A stretch of DNA of 64,000 nucleotides, taken from Pareuzebyella sediminis. GTDB lineage: Bacteria; Bacteroidota; Bacteroidia; Flavobacteriales; Flavobacteriaceae. The stretch lies in contig NZ_VTZS01000002.1 of the NCBI RefSeq assembly GCF_008367235.1, positions 620,001-684,000 of the forward strand. Direction: 5' to 3'. The notes below the pieces were generated by a model. That model saw only the letters and a list, made by a program, of their open reading frames with translations, searched no databases and was not told the origin of the DNA. Below are positions 18,316 through 27,752 of this stretch, in pieces. Within the stretch, counting starts at the first letter, position 1. Each line of letters begins with the position of its first letter. The translations under genes were made by a program, and so were the position numbers.

Positions 18316-18997
18316 GAATATCGTAAGGGACGTATTTTTTGATTTAGATCATACGCTTTGGGATTTCGAGCGAAATTCGGCGTTGACGTTTGAAAAAATT
18401 TTATCGGAGAATGACATAGCTGTCGATCTTCCTGATTTTTTGGAGGTCTACGTCCCCGCCAATCTAGACTTTTGGAAGCGTTACCGCGAGGGAAAGATCA
18501 CCAAAGAGAAGCTACGCTATCAGCGATTAAAGACTGTTTTCGATGAGTTGGGTTATCCGGTCTCCGATACGGTCATTTTTAAACTTTCCGAAGAATATAT
18601 CGCCCATCTATCCTCTTACACCCATTTGTTTCCCAATACGGTGGCCATATTGAATTATTTACGACCAAAATACAGGCTTCATATCATCACCAACGGATTC
18701 GAAGAAGTACAAAATAGGAAGCTGAAGAACTCGAAGATTCATTCGTATTTCCATCAAATCATCAATTCTGAAATGGCAGGGGTGAAGAAACCAGACCCCA
18801 AGATCTTCGAACTGGCGCTCCATATGGCCAAAACCAAACCCGAGCTTTCCCTTATGATAGGCGACAGCCTGGAAGCCGACATTTTGGGTGCCAAAGCAGT
18901 TGGTTTTCATACGTTGCATTTCAACGCCCATAATGACCCGCACCACGAATTTTGCCAAATGATTCATGATTTGAACGAAATAAAAACCTATTTATAG
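18308..18997 (+). CDS. HAD hydrolase, YjjG family nucleotidase
   Basis: A 229-residue haloacid dehalogenase-like phosphatase of the YjjG (noncanonical pyrimidine nucleotidase) type. All four HAD motifs are present: DLDHT with nucleophile Asp12 and acid Asp14, HIITNGFEEV (motif II Thr), the Lys in VKKPDPKIF (motif III), and IGDSLEADILGA (motif IV). The helical cap lies between motifs I and II. It overlaps the preceding deacetylase-like gene by 8 bases. Likely function: dephosphorylation of nucleoside monophosphates or similar housecleaning in the cytoplasm. Confidence 0.9.
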   Translation: MFKNIVRDVFFDLDHTLWDFERNSALTFEKILSENDIAVDLPDFLEVYVPANLDFWKRYREGKITKEKLRYQRLKTVFDELGYPVSDTVIFKLSEEYIAHLSSYTHLFPNTVAILNYLRPKYRLHIITNGFEEVQNRKLKNSKIHSYFHQIINSEMAGVKKPDPKIFELALHMAKTKPELSLMIGDSLEADILGAKAVGFHTLHFNAHNDPHHEFCQMIHDLNEIKTYL

Positions 18998-19047
18998 AGT
19001 TATATAGGTGTTAGCTGTTCCACCATAATTTTAAGGGGAATAAAGGT

Positions 19048-19602
19048 TTGGGAATGAAAGGAAGGTTTAAATTTCTTATGGGTTTCACTTTGTCTTTCAT
19101 GATGATTTTATCATGCATAGAAGATCAAGATTTTGGGCAGTATGATGAAATTTCAGTGACGCCTACCGTAGAAGGTAGTATGCTTTACATTGAGGCCCCG
19201 GAATATTTGATCAATCAGAGTGATCCTTCGGATGTTATTTCAAGGAATTTTAATTTTGAGGCATTCAGCAACGATCTCTTTGCAGAGCGCGTGATAGATG
19301 GTACCATTACTTATATTATAGAAAATACGACCAGTAAGGAATTAAGGGTGATAGCAGAGCTTTTAGATGACAATGGTAATGTTCTTGATACTGAAATATT
19401 GCCTGTAGACCCGGCTCCAATGACTGAATATCAAAGAGATATATTTTACGGTAGTTCTGGGAAAAGTATCGATATCATTAAAAACACTTCGAGCATAAGG
19501 GTTACGGCTACTAATCTTGGCGACACAACAAGTACCTCCGATCTACCCGAACCAAAGGTTGTTTTAAAATCAAGCGGTAAATTCAGAGTCCGTTTAAAAT
19601 GA
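19048..19602 (+). CDS. Hypothetical lipoprotein
   Basis: A 184-residue predicted lipoprotein: basic MGMKGRFKF, a hydrophobic run, and a lipobox ending MILSC with Cys23, followed by acidic IEDQD. The mature part is beta-rich and polar, with no domain I can name. Either Met1 or Met3 could be the start. Its last 4 bases overlap the start of the DUF5723 gene (ATGA), so the two proteins are made together. Inference: a surface or periplasmic partner of the DUF5723 outer-membrane-like protein. Confidence 0.72.
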   Translation: MGMKGRFKFLMGFTLSFMMILSCIEDQDFGQYDEISVTPTVEGSMLYIEAPEYLINQSDPSDVISRNFNFEAFSNDLFAERVIDGTITYIIENTTSKELRVIAELLDDNGNVLDTEILPVDPAPMTEYQRDIFYGSSGKSIDIIKNTSSIRVTATNLGDTTSTSDLPEPKVVLKSSGKFRVRLK

Positions 19603-21029
19603 GAATACCCATCATTCTTTTTGCGGTCCTTTTATGGGCAGGTCTCCACGTGCAAGCACAAAATAAGCAATTGCTGTACGATTTTGTGGAAATCCCGCAA
19701 TCGGGTATGGTCAACCCTGGAGTAGAGACCGATTTTCAATGGTATACAGGCATTCCCATACTTTCTGGTATTTCATTTCAAGCAGCTTCTAGCGGAATTT
19801 CTGTCCATGATATTTTTGCTGATGACGGTCGTGATATCAACGATAAGATACGCGAGAAGGCCATTTATGGGATGACGCCTCTAGATGAATTGAGCGGCAC
19901 CTATCAAATTGAACTCTTGAATATAGGTTTCAGGGGAAAGGATCCGGATTATTTTTACTCGCTCGGAATCTACAATGAAGGAGATGCGATTGGCTATTGG
20001 TTTCATGACTATGCAGTGCTGGGCTTTGAAGGTAATGCCGATAAGTTGAACCAAAGATTTCAATTGGATCACTTAAAGACGAGAGGTGAAATGGTCAATG
20101 TGTTTCATTTTGGGGTCAATAGACGCCTGAATAATTCTTTAACCGTTGGGGGAAGGGCGAAATTATATTCGAGCATATTTGATTTCAACTCCACAAAAAA
20201 CAAAGGGTATTTTGTGACAAGGCCAGGGGAAAATAATGTTTACGCAAGCACCTTAGTGGCCGATATGCAGTTGAGAACCTCAGGGTTGGACGAGTTGAAC
20301 GACGCTATCGATGATGGAACACTAGCGGGTACGATACTAAGAAGGGCATTCTTTGGCGGAAATTTGGGCCTTGGTTTTGATGTAGGCTTTACCTACCATT
20401 TAAACGAGCAGACCGTGGTAACCGGAAGTGTGTTAGACCTTGGATTTATTTACCATACGGGCGATGTACATAATTTTACACTGAACGGGGAAGCGACCGT
20501 TGAAGGTATAGAGGTTATTTTGCCTGGTGCAGCAAATGATCCAAATACAGATTTTTGGCAAGATTTGGTTGACGATGTAGAAGGATTTTTTCCATTTGAA
20601 AGAAATAGGTCCAGTTATATTTCCTTTCGACCTACCAAAGTATACGGATCCTTGAGATACGATTTCGGTGAGCCTTTAAGAAGTAGGGCCAATTGCGACT
20701 GTGGCCTCGGCACGACCAGAAACTCGATACGGGCAAAATACACAAATAGTATGGGGGGGCAATTGTATATGATTAACCGCCCCAGGGGTCCTCAAGCTGC
20801 CTTAACTGCATTTTATCAGAGAAGGTTTGGGAATTTTATGGCATTGAAATCTACGTATACCGTCGATAAATTTTCATTTACCAATATCGGTCTCGGTCTG
20901 AACTTGCAGACGGGCCCTATAAATTTATATGTAATGGCCGACAATCTATTGGGCTACAGCAATCTGGCAGATAGCCATTACACCTCTTTTCAGTTAGGAT
21001 TAAATATCATATCTTGGGGCAAGAAGTGA
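19599..21029 (+). CDS. DUF5723 family outer-membrane-type protein
   Basis: A 476-residue exported protein with a signal peptide at residues 1 to about 20 (ends HVQAQ). The repeating pattern of alternating hydrophobic and glycine/aromatic residues (GVNRRLNNSLTVGGRAKLY, LGLGFDVGFTYHLNEQTVV), ending GLNLQTGPINLYVMADNLL and FQLGLNII, is that of the DUF5723 family and suggests a beta-barrel in the outer membrane. It is the second gene of a coupled pair with the 19048-19602 lipoprotein and is followed 84 bases later by another exported protein. Function unknown. Confidence 0.82.
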   Translation: MRIPIILFAVLLWAGLHVQAQNKQLLYDFVEIPQSGMVNPGVETDFQWYTGIPILSGISFQAASSGISVHDIFADDGRDINDKIREKAIYGMTPLDELSGTYQIELLNIGFRGKDPDYFYSLGIYNEGDAIGYWFHDYAVLGFEGNADKLNQRFQLDHLKTRGEMVNVFHFGVNRRLNNSLTVGGRAKLYSSIFDFNSTKNKGYFVTRPGENNVYASTLVADMQLRTSGLDELNDAIDDGTLAGTILRRAFFGGNLGLGFDVGFTYHLNEQTVVTGSVLDLGFIYHTGDVHNFTLNGEATVEGIEVILPGAANDPNTDFWQDLVDDVEGFFPFERNRSSYISFRPTKVYGSLRYDFGEPLRSRANCDCGLGTTRNSIRAKYTNSMGGQLYMINRPRGPQAALTAFYQRRFGNFMALKSTYTVDKFSFTNIGLGLNLQTGPINLYVMADNLLGYSNLADSHYTSFQLGLNIISWGKK

Positions 21030-21113
21030 TGCGCACCCACCTTTGCTACTTTATTTTGGGGTTTGGCACGCTTTTTTCATCTTATATTCCATAAGATTTA
21101 AAATTTTAAAATT

Positions 21114-22064
21114 GTGAAGCATTTTTTTATCGTCCTGATAGTATTGATAGGTTTTAAGGGTATTGCCCAAGATCAATTGAATGATTATAAATATATCATC
21201 GTTCCAAAGAAGTTTGAAGAGTTCAAAAGGGTCAATCAATACCAAACCAGCACTTTGGTAAAACATCTTTTCACCAAGTCTGGGTTTACTGCTGTTTATA
21301 ATGATGAACTTCCATCCGATCTGAACAATAACAGGTGTTTGGGCCTCATGGCCCATTTAGTTGACGATTCGTCACTGTTTACCACCAAAACTACATTGGT
21401 TTTGAAAGACTGCACAGGAAAGGAAGTATATGCAACAATGCAGGGAAAGAGTAAGGAGAAAGACTACAAGAATGCCTATAATGAGGCGTTGAGGGATGCT
21501 TTTAGCTCGCTAGAGACGGTCAATTATGCGTACAACGGAAAGGCCGGGGATAGCCGGCCGGTTTCGGTCAGCTTTGAAAATGATGTCAAAGACGCGGGCA
21601 CTACGAATACGGAAGGTGCAGATCTGAAACCTTCAAAAAATCAGAATGCAATGGTAACGCAGCAGGCGACTCCTGAAAATCAAAGTTATGTTGACAAAAG
21701 ACCAAAGCCGTCCGATTTTAAAAAGGCGGAACCTGGGCAGGTCGTAATAGCGCAACCGGCCATTCAACAAAGTCAGGACAAAACAACGTTGCCGGAATCT
21801 AAGGTGGTGGGGCGTCCGATACAAAGATCGAGGTTCAAGAGTGACATGGGTACCTTATATGCTCAAGAACTCGACAATGGGTATCAGTTGGTCGATAGTA
21901 CTCCGAAAATTCGACTGAAAATATTCAAGAGTTCCAAACCTAATTTTTTTATGGCTGAAGGGGAGGGTCGAAAGGGCGTGCTCTATCAAAAAGACGACAA
22001 ATGGCTTTTTGAATATTATTCCGGAGATGAACTTATTACCGAAGAGTTGAACATAAAATTTTAG
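21114..22064 (+). CDS. Hypothetical exported protein
   Basis: A 316-residue protein starting at a GTG codon, chosen because it directly begins a signal peptide (MKHFFIVLIVLIGFKGIAQ); no ATG is available before the hydrophobic part. Residues 20-145 look like a small alpha/beta domain (YKYIIVPKKFEEFKRVNQYQ, VYNDELP, then TTLVLKDCTGKEVY) found in other flavobacterial secreted proteins. Residues about 155-250 are low-complexity, rich in Gln, Pro, Lys and Thr. The last 65 residues form a compact beta segment. Probably co-transcribed with the DUF5723 gene. Function unknown. Confidence 0.7.
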   Translation: MKHFFIVLIVLIGFKGIAQDQLNDYKYIIVPKKFEEFKRVNQYQTSTLVKHLFTKSGFTAVYNDELPSDLNNNRCLGLMAHLVDDSSLFTTKTTLVLKDCTGKEVYATMQGKSKEKDYKNAYNEALRDAFSSLETVNYAYNGKAGDSRPVSVSFENDVKDAGTTNTEGADLKPSKNQNAMVTQQATPENQSYVDKRPKPSDFKKAEPGQVVIAQPAIQQSQDKTTLPESKVVGRPIQRSRFKSDMGTLYAQELDNGYQLVDSTPKIRLKIFKSSKPNFFMAEGEGRKGVLYQKDDKWLFEYYSGDELITEELNIKF

Positions 22065-22087
22065 AGTCGATTATAAGACTAAAATTA

Positions 22088-22126
22088 AATAAGTGAGGCC
22101 TGCGGTTGTCTCATCAGGCCGTTATT
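22088..22126. terminator. Hairpin between convergent genes (possible bidirectional terminator)
   Basis: AATAA...GGCCTG (22097-22102) pairs with CAGGCC...TTATT (22115-22120) around a 12-base loop, between the converging 21114-22064 gene and rarA. The stem is GC-rich, but the T-run on either side is short. It includes the rarA stop codon. Confidence 0.45.
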
Positions 22127-23396
22127 CATATTTCTTTTTCCATCTATTTTTTAGAAAATCACGTATTGCATTTTCCCTAGGATTATTGCCAGGGTCGTAA
22201 AATTTGGTTCCAGAAAGGCTTGCTGGTAAAAATTCCATGGGTGCGAAATTAGTATCAAAGTCATGGGCATACTTGTATTGCTCCCCATAGCCTAAATCTT
22301 TCATAAGCTTTGTTGGGGCGTTCCTCAAGGGAAGAGGAACGGCGAGATCTCCTGTTTCCCGAACTTTCTGTTGCGCCTTTTTAATGGCCACGTAGCTTGC
22401 ATTGCTTTTTGGGGAAGTGGCCAGATATACTGCGCATTGGCTAAGAATGATACTCGCCTCTGGATAACCAATGGTGGTAACGGATTGAAATGTTGAATTG
22501 GCGATAACCAAAGCAGTTGGATTGGCAAGGCCAATATCTTCGGATGCCGAAATCAAAAGTCTTCTCGCAATAAATTTAACGTCTTCGCCACCCTCTATCA
22601 TTCTAGCCAACCAATATACCGCTCCGTTCGGGTCGCTTCCCCTTATAGATTTGATAAAAGCCGAAATGATATCATAGTGTTGTTCTCCGGTTTTATCATA
22701 AAGTACCGTGTTTTTCTGCACTTTGGCCAGTACTAATTCATCGGTAATAGTTATGGTATCGCCTTCTTCCGAGTTGACTACAAGTTCAAAAATATTCAAT
22801 AGTTTTCGCCCATCTCCACCTGAAAGACGCATAAGCGCTTCTGTTTCCTTAAGAGTTATTTCTTTTGATTTTAGAATGGTATCCTGCGCAATAGCCCTTT
22901 TTAAGAGGTTTTCAAGATCCTTTTTACCGAAAGAATCAAGTACATATACCTGGCATCGAGATAGCAATGCCGGTATTACCTCAAAACTCGGATTTTCCGT
23001 AGTCGCTCCGATAAGGGTAACCCACCCCTTTTCGACCGCTGCCAAAAGAGAATCTTGTTGTGATTTGCTAAAGCGATGTATTTCATCGATGAATAAAATC
23101 GGGTTTTTGGAAGTGAACAAACCCCCACTTTGTTTGGCTTTATCAATTACCTCACGAATGTCTTTCACCCCACTATTTATGGCGCTCAAAGTGTAAAAAG
23201 GCCTTCCACTTTCATTGGCAATAATATGGGCAAGGGTGGTTTTGCCAGTTCCAGGAGGTCCCCAGAAAATTAAGGAGGGTATAATTCCTTTTTTGATCTG
23301 GTGCGTAAGGGAACCATTCTCTCCTACCAAATGATTCTGACTGATGTAGTCTTCTAAGGTTTTGGGTCGTATGCGTTCTGCTAAAGGCTCGTTCAT
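22122..23396 (-). CDS. rarA: Replication-associated recombination protein A (AAA+ ATPase)
   Basis: A 424-residue AAA+ ATPase of the RarA/MgsA/WRNIP1 family, which acts at stalled replication forks. Motifs are the opening PLAERIRPKTLEDYISQNH, Walker A GPPGTGKT at 46-53, Walker B LFIDEIHRF with Asp104-Glu105, sensor 1 IGATTENPSFE, then the C-terminal tetramerisation domain with KSIRGSDPNGAVYWLARM. The start at 23396 replaces a longer ORF (to 23414) because the extra codons lie inside a good promoter. Converges with an exported-protein gene; monocistronic. Confidence 0.96.
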   Translation of the reverse strand: MNEPLAERIRPKTLEDYISQNHLVGENGSLTHQIKKGIIPSLIFWGPPGTGKTTLAHIIANESGRPFYTLSAINSGVKDIREVIDKAKQSGGLFTSKNPILFIDEIHRFSKSQQDSLLAAVEKGWVTLIGATTENPSFEVIPALLSRCQVYVLDSFGKKDLENLLKRAIAQDTILKSKEITLKETEALMRLSGGDGRKLLNIFELVVNSEEGDTITITDELVLAKVQKNTVLYDKTGEQHYDIISAFIKSIRGSDPNGAVYWLARMIEGGEDVKFIARRLLISASEDIGLANPTALVIANSTFQSVTTIGYPEASIILSQCAVYLATSPKSNASYVAIKKAQQKVRETGDLAVPLPLRNAPTKLMKDLGYGEQYKYAHDFDTNFAPMEFLPASLSGTKFYDPGNNPRENAIRDFLKNRWKKKYE

Positions 23397-23400
23397 TTCG

Positions 23401-23428
23401 CAAAAATAGGACAAACAGATCAGATCAA
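23401..23428 (-). promoter_or_regulatory. Promoter of rarA
   Basis: On the minus strand TTG (23428-23426), a 17-base spacer, and TATTTTTG (23408-23401) match the Bacteroidota promoter. The -7 box ends only five bases before the ATG at 23396, so the transcript has almost no leader or is leaderless. Confidence 0.65.
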
Positions 23429-23528
23429 GGCCACTCGAAATACTAACGTCTATCTTTTCACTGAGAAAAGACGTATGACTTTTTTTCAGTCAAGCTGCTA
23501 TTGGCCAGCTTATTGATATGCTTTAGGC

Positions 23529-24275
23529 ATGTCGGAAAACCAATATTTTAAGTTTACGAATGCGGTCGTGATTGCGCCCTTACTGTCGGTCTTGCTGGTT
23601 TGGACCGTCTTTTTGATGGAACTACGCTTTAGGATCAATCTAAACGAATACGGTATTTATCCCATGAGGCTCTCAGGCTTACGAGGTATTTTTTTGAGTC
23701 CTTTTATTCATGGTTCTGTAGAGCATCTATATAATAATACAATCCCACTGGCCGTGCTGATGGCCGCCCTTTTTTATTTTTATAGATCTATCGCCCTACG
23801 GGTACTTTGCATAGGGATATTGGTTTCAGGTTTTTTCACTTGGATGATAGGAAGACCATCTTATCATATCGGTGCCAGTGGCGTGATTTATTTTTTGGCG
23901 AGCTTTATGTTTTTTAAGGGAATTTTCACTAAGCATTATCGGCTGGTCGCGCTTTCATTGATTGTTGTATTTATATATGGAAGCATGTTATGGTATATTT
24001 TCCCCATTGAAGACGGTATTTCATGGGAAGGGCATCTAGGCGGATTTTTAACTGGTTTGGGAGTAGCGTTTACCATAAAATCGAAAATTCCGCCTCGACC
24101 AAAGTTTGATTGGGAACGGGAAGACTATGACGAGGATGCCGATGCATTTTTAAGACAGTTTGATGCACACGGAAATTTTATAGAACCTCCCCCTGAAGAA
24201 ACCGAAGAGACCTCCATTAAGATTCACTATCACATTAAAAAGACTCCAGGGAAGCCCGAGCAAAACGATGTTTAG
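23529..24275 (+). CDS. Rhomboid family intramembrane serine protease
   Basis: A 248-residue polytopic membrane protein. Six hydrophobic segments fill residues 12-187. The catalytic dyad is Ser117 in GASG and His169 in WEGHLGGF, with the supporting HGSVEHLYNN segment at 61-70 on an earlier helix, as expected for rhomboid proteases, which cut substrate transmembrane helices in the inner membrane. The last 60 residues are a charged cytoplasmic tail rich in Asp, Glu and Pro. The stop lies just before a hairpin shared with the convergent rlmB. Confidence 0.92.
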   Translation: MSENQYFKFTNAVVIAPLLSVLLVWTVFLMELRFRINLNEYGIYPMRLSGLRGIFLSPFIHGSVEHLYNNTIPLAVLMAALFYFYRSIALRVLCIGILVSGFFTWMIGRPSYHIGASGVIYFLASFMFFKGIFTKHYRLVALSLIVVFIYGSMLWYIFPIEDGISWEGHLGGFLTGLGVAFTIKSKIPPRPKFDWEREDYDEDADAFLRQFDAHGNFIEPPPEETEETSIKIHYHIKKTPGKPEQNDV

Positions 24276-24277
24276 AA

Positions 24278-24318
24278 CGATTGGTAAATCGGTCCGAAGC
24301 TTTTTTGACCGACAATCG
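24278..24318. terminator. Bidirectional terminator between rhomboid gene and rlmB
   Basis: CGATTG (24278-24283) pairs with CAATCG (24313-24318), and CGGTC (24290-24294) pairs with GACCG (24307-24311). The loop contains a T6 run. It lies exactly between two convergent genes. Confidence 0.55.
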
Positions 24319-24330
24319 ACCTTGTCTCCT

Positions 24331-25077
24331 TTATATTTTGCCGATCCTTCGTTGTCGTACGGCCTCGTAAAGGAATACCCCGCAGGCAACGGACACGTTC
24401 AACGATTCTATTTCTCCTAAAAGGGGTATTTTGGCAAGCTGGTCCGCGGCTTTGAGTATTGAGGGCGAAATGCCCCTATCCTCTGAGCCCATGACGATGG
24501 CGCAAGCTCCAGTAAGTGAAACACTATAGATATCCGTATCCGTTTTTTCGCTAGCCGCCACCACCGAGAAACCACTTGCTTGAAGGTAATACACGGCATC
24601 CTTAATGTGGTCTACTTTGGCAATAGGCACTTTGAAAGCTGCTCCGGCCGAAGTTTTAATGGCATCGGAAGTCAAGGGTGCAGACCCTTTCTTTTGTACA
24701 ATCACCCCATCTACACCAGTGCATTCGGCCGTTCTGATAATTGCTCCAAAATTACGCACATCTGAAAGTTGGTCCAGTAGTAGTAATAAGGGCGCCTCTT
24801 TCGATTGTAGTATACTTTCAACAAGTACTTCAAAATCATGAAATTGTACCGGAGAAATAGTAGCGACCACTCCCTGGTGATTGTTGGGGGTCAATCGATT
24901 CAACTTCTCGATGGGCACATAGGTGGTATTGATACCCTGTTTCCTTAACAAGCGCTCGAGCTCTTGTGACAATTCGCCTTTAAGTCCCCTTTGAAGAAAT
25001 ACTTTATCGATAGGTTCATTGGCATTTATAGCTTCTATTACAGCCCTAGTGCCATATATTTGTGTCGTTTTTTGCAT
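24331..25077 (-). CDS. rlmB: 23S rRNA (guanosine-2'-O-)-methyltransferase RlmB
   Basis: A 248-residue SpoU/TrmH family RNA 2'-O-methyltransferase (SAM-dependent, modifies G2251 in E. coli 23S rRNA). The N-terminal substrate-binding domain begins IYGTRAVIEAI and contains VFLQRGLKGE. The knotted C-terminal domain has motif 1 LDQLSDVRNFGAIIRTAECTG, motif 2 IVMGSEDRGIS and motif 3 IPLLGEIESLNVSVACGVFLYE. All residues for SAM binding are present. Other TrmH proteins look alike, but the length and N-domain favour RlmB. Monocistronic. Confidence 0.93.
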   Translation of the reverse strand: MQKTTQIYGTRAVIEAINANEPIDKVFLQRGLKGELSQELERLLRKQGINTTYVPIEKLNRLTPNNHQGVVATISPVQFHDFEVLVESILQSKEAPLLLLLDQLSDVRNFGAIIRTAECTGVDGVIVQKKGSAPLTSDAIKTSAGAAFKVPIAKVDHIKDAVYYLQASGFSVVAASEKTDTDIYSVSLTGACAIVMGSEDRGISPSILKAADQLAKIPLLGEIESLNVSVACGVFLYEAVRQRRIGKI

Positions 25078-25185
25078 GAAGTTAAAAGTAGTAAAATGAC
25101 TTCGGGGGACGTCAAAAATTCCAGAAAAATTTATATAAAGGAGGAGGTCAGCTACTGGCTTTCAATATGTATTAAAAAGAATGCG

Positions 25186-26196
25186 CTATTCCTCAAAAAC
25201 GAAATGGTCAAAGAAGTCTTGCCAAGCAAACCAAGCGGCCGTATATGCCCGGGGCGATTGCAATTGTAAGTCTTTGTCGGGGCCTTGTAAGACAAGACCC
25301 ATGGCATTGTAAACATTGCCTTGATCGTCTATAAATTGATACGGATTTGAAGGATCTACCATATATTTGGTATTGTTATACATAAGATAAGACGATATAA
25401 AATTAAGTTTTTTATTGCCGATCACAAGTACACGCTTTCCTGATATAAGCGTAGTTTTTAGTACCAAGCCCTCACCGTCAAAAAGGTCGTAACTAAAAAT
25501 GTGAACGGTAACATTGTTGATGCCTGAAAGTATGCCATACCTAAAAAAGTCTCTGTTGGTAGGCTCCGATTCAATTATGGTAGTTTCTATAGAGGTTTCT
25601 TCGGTTTCCGGGCGATATACTTTCGCATTTGGAAAAAGCGTTCTTACCGTTTTCCAATCCGTTTCTACGGTATTAAAAGTGTCGTGAAAGACATAGTCAT
25701 ATTTTCCCCTTACACCCCTCATCAGCATTTGTGACCAAATGGTGCCCGATTCGATATCGGTAGGCATTAGATTTTCATTGTATAGATATCCCGAGGCTTT
25801 TAAAGTAATTGTTGTACTCTCGACCTTTCGATTCCAGCAAATCGTACTTACTGTTTGAGGGCAATGGGTAATGGCATATTCTTTACCGTTGTACTCATTA
25901 TTGATTACTTCGTAAAGTGCTAGATAGGCGTTTGGATAGGCACGAAGTTCATTGGGTCCGAAACTTATTAGAGCTGTAGAGTGGTTATCCGGATATTGTA
26001 CCTTGCTTACAGGAACAAAGGAATTTTCGGTAATTAGAGGGAAAGGGGGAAATGAACCCAAAACTTCCGTTTGGGGAATGGACCACGCAGTTTCGTTTGA
26101 AACGGGCAGAGGCTGCGGTTCAGAGCCGTTGTCGCTTTTGCTACAACCTACCACACTAAGGAAAATTAGCGGGAATATGTATACTCTTATAGTCAT
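25186..26196 (-). CDS. DUF3179-like lipoprotein
   Basis: A 336-residue predicted lipoprotein with Cys18 in SVVGCSKSDNG. The middle resembles DUF3179: RAYPNAYLALYEVINNEYNGKEYAITHCPQTVSTICWNR corresponds to the family's A-Y-P...hE-vvND...vavtYCPlC region, split here over the description only. Both family Cys positions are kept (THCPQT and TICWNR). DUF3179 proteins are exported and uncharacterised. It lies downstream of a SusC/SusD pair but is separated from it by a strong terminator, so it probably has its own promoter. Confidence 0.72.
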   Translation of the reverse strand: MTIRVYIFPLIFLSVVGCSKSDNGSEPQPLPVSNETAWSIPQTEVLGSFPPFPLITENSFVPVSKVQYPDNHSTALISFGPNELRAYPNAYLALYEVINNEYNGKEYAITHCPQTVSTICWNRKVESTTITLKASGYLYNENLMPTDIESGTIWSQMLMRGVRGKYDYVFHDTFNTVETDWKTVRTLFPNAKVYRPETEETSIETTIIESEPTNRDFFRYGILSGINNVTVHIFSYDLFDGEGLVLKTTLISGKRVLVIGNKKLNFISSYLMYNNTKYMVDPSNPYQFIDDQGNVYNAMGLVLQGPDKDLQLQSPRAYTAAWFAWQDFFDHFVFEE

Positions 26197-26256
26197 GTAT
26201 GTGTTATGGGAAACATTTGTTTAGCCTTACTCAAGAACTAAAGCTTACAAAAAAAA

Positions 26257-26289
26257 GAGCCCGTTCATCAAATTGAACGGGCTCTTTTT
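26257..26289. terminator. Strong bidirectional terminator after susD-like gene
   Basis: GAGCCCGTTC (26257-26266) and GAACGGGCTC (26275-26284) form a perfect 10-bp stem with an 8-base loop, preceded by a run of A and followed by T5. It would stop SusCD transcripts on the minus strand and also works on the plus strand. Confidence 0.88.
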
Positions 26290-26317
26290 CTAAAAATGTT
26301 ATGATAGGAATGCAATT

Positions 26318-27742
26318 CTACTCAACATCCCAAAATACTCGTGACGATTTCAGGTCACCTCCCATTGCTGAAGCGGCAGCTTGATAACTTGCTCCATTTC
26401 TAGAAGGTTCGTCCACGGGATATGTATATCTTCTTGGCACATCTTCCATTGAAATAGGTGCGGGATTCATCGCAGGGAAACCATATTTTCTATAGGTAGT
26501 CCATGCTTCAAAACCTCTATTGAACAAAGCAATCCACTTTTGGGTGGCAATTGTTTCCTGCCAAGATGAAGAAGCGGTGTTATAGGCAACCTCAGGTTTG
26601 GTCAGATATGCTTCAACGCCCTCTACGCCCCAATAGTCGAAAGAAGCTTCTATGGCGGCATTGTAATGTGTCTCGGCCTCGGAAGGAGATCCTGCTAAGC
26701 CCAATTCAGCTGCTTCAGCCAATAAAAATTCTACTTCCGCGTAATCCATCAAAACGCCTGGGGTGTCTGGTTGGTGAAAAATATCACCTAAATGGGTGTG
26801 ATCGCCATATGGTGCATTTTGTCCGTATTCACCACCAACGTAATCACCTTCGAGGTTATCGTCATAATACACAGCTCTTCTAGGATCTTCTAAGTCATTC
26901 AAGATGTCTACATGTGTGTTGGCGGGAATGAAATCCTGACGACCGCTGAGTACCAAATCTACATACACGGGGTTAGTGTTCGGTGCTCCTTCTAGATAAG
27001 CAAAAGTCGCATTATCCTCATTAGACTCAAAAACCCCATCGGCTATGGCTTGCGTGGCCATGGTCGCAGCTTTCCCAGCGTCTACCGATGCAATTCTTAC
27101 AGCCATTCGTAATTTTAAGGAGTTGGCAAATTTGCTCCATTTGGCCATATCACCGCCATAAATTAAATCGGCGGCACCGAAAGCTTCTTCGCTAGCAGAA
27201 ATCGAGGCAATAGCCTCATCCAATCGTGTGATTATTGAATTATAAATCGCAGCATCGTCATCATAGGCGGGTAACACATTATCAATATCGAGTGCTTGTG
27301 TATATGGCACATCACCAAAAACATCGACTAAAACATGATAGGTGAAAACTTCCATTATGCTTAATACGGCCAATTGGTTATTTCGAACCGCAGTAGTTAA
27401 GGTAGGGTCGTCAGACGCCTCAATAATCGTACGAGCCTCGTCTAAATCTTTTAGTACATCTCTATAAGAGAAATCCCAATGGGTTCCGGGTTGATCACGG
27501 GTTACAAGATCATAATTAGTCTCATCCGTATAGGTGGTCTCCGTCCAATTCTGTGCGAACAATCGAAAGATATTTCGGTTAACGTTCGTACTTGTCATTA
27601 AATCCACAAGGTTTCTTGTGCCATTTGAAAACAAAGTTTCCGGCGGGACCTCTATTGCGGACTTGGAATCCACATTTAAATCCCCAAAATCAGAGCACGA
27701 GATAAATGCTATCGTAGTTAAAATTAAAAGATATTTTTTCAT
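26318..27742 (-). CDS. SusD/RagB-like surface lipoprotein
   Basis: A 474-residue lipoprotein with Cys16 in AFISCSDFGDLN. The helical TPR-like scaffold and phrases such as LMDYAEVEFLLAEAAELG, HYNAAIEASFDYWGV, IATQKWIALFNRGFEAW and PRRYTYPVDE are typical of the SusD-like family (SusD_2 branch). Such proteins sit on the outer-membrane surface as a lid over their SusC partner and bind the nutrient. It is 10 bases downstream of the SusC-like gene in one transcription unit. No glycoside hydrolase or peptidase is adjacent, so the ligand cannot be inferred. Confidence 0.93.
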   Translation of the reverse strand: MKKYLLILTTIAFISCSDFGDLNVDSKSAIEVPPETLFSNGTRNLVDLMTSTNVNRNIFRLFAQNWTETTYTDETNYDLVTRDQPGTHWDFSYRDVLKDLDEARTIIEASDDPTLTTAVRNNQLAVLSIMEVFTYHVLVDVFGDVPYTQALDIDNVLPAYDDDAAIYNSIITRLDEAIASISASEEAFGAADLIYGGDMAKWSKFANSLKLRMAVRIASVDAGKAATMATQAIADGVFESNEDNATFAYLEGAPNTNPVYVDLVLSGRQDFIPANTHVDILNDLEDPRRAVYYDDNLEGDYVGGEYGQNAPYGDHTHLGDIFHQPDTPGVLMDYAEVEFLLAEAAELGLAGSPSEAETHYNAAIEASFDYWGVEGVEAYLTKPEVAYNTASSSWQETIATQKWIALFNRGFEAWTTYRKYGFPAMNPAPISMEDVPRRYTYPVDEPSRNGASYQAAASAMGGDLKSSRVFWDVE

Positions 27743-27752
27743 AGTTTTTTAT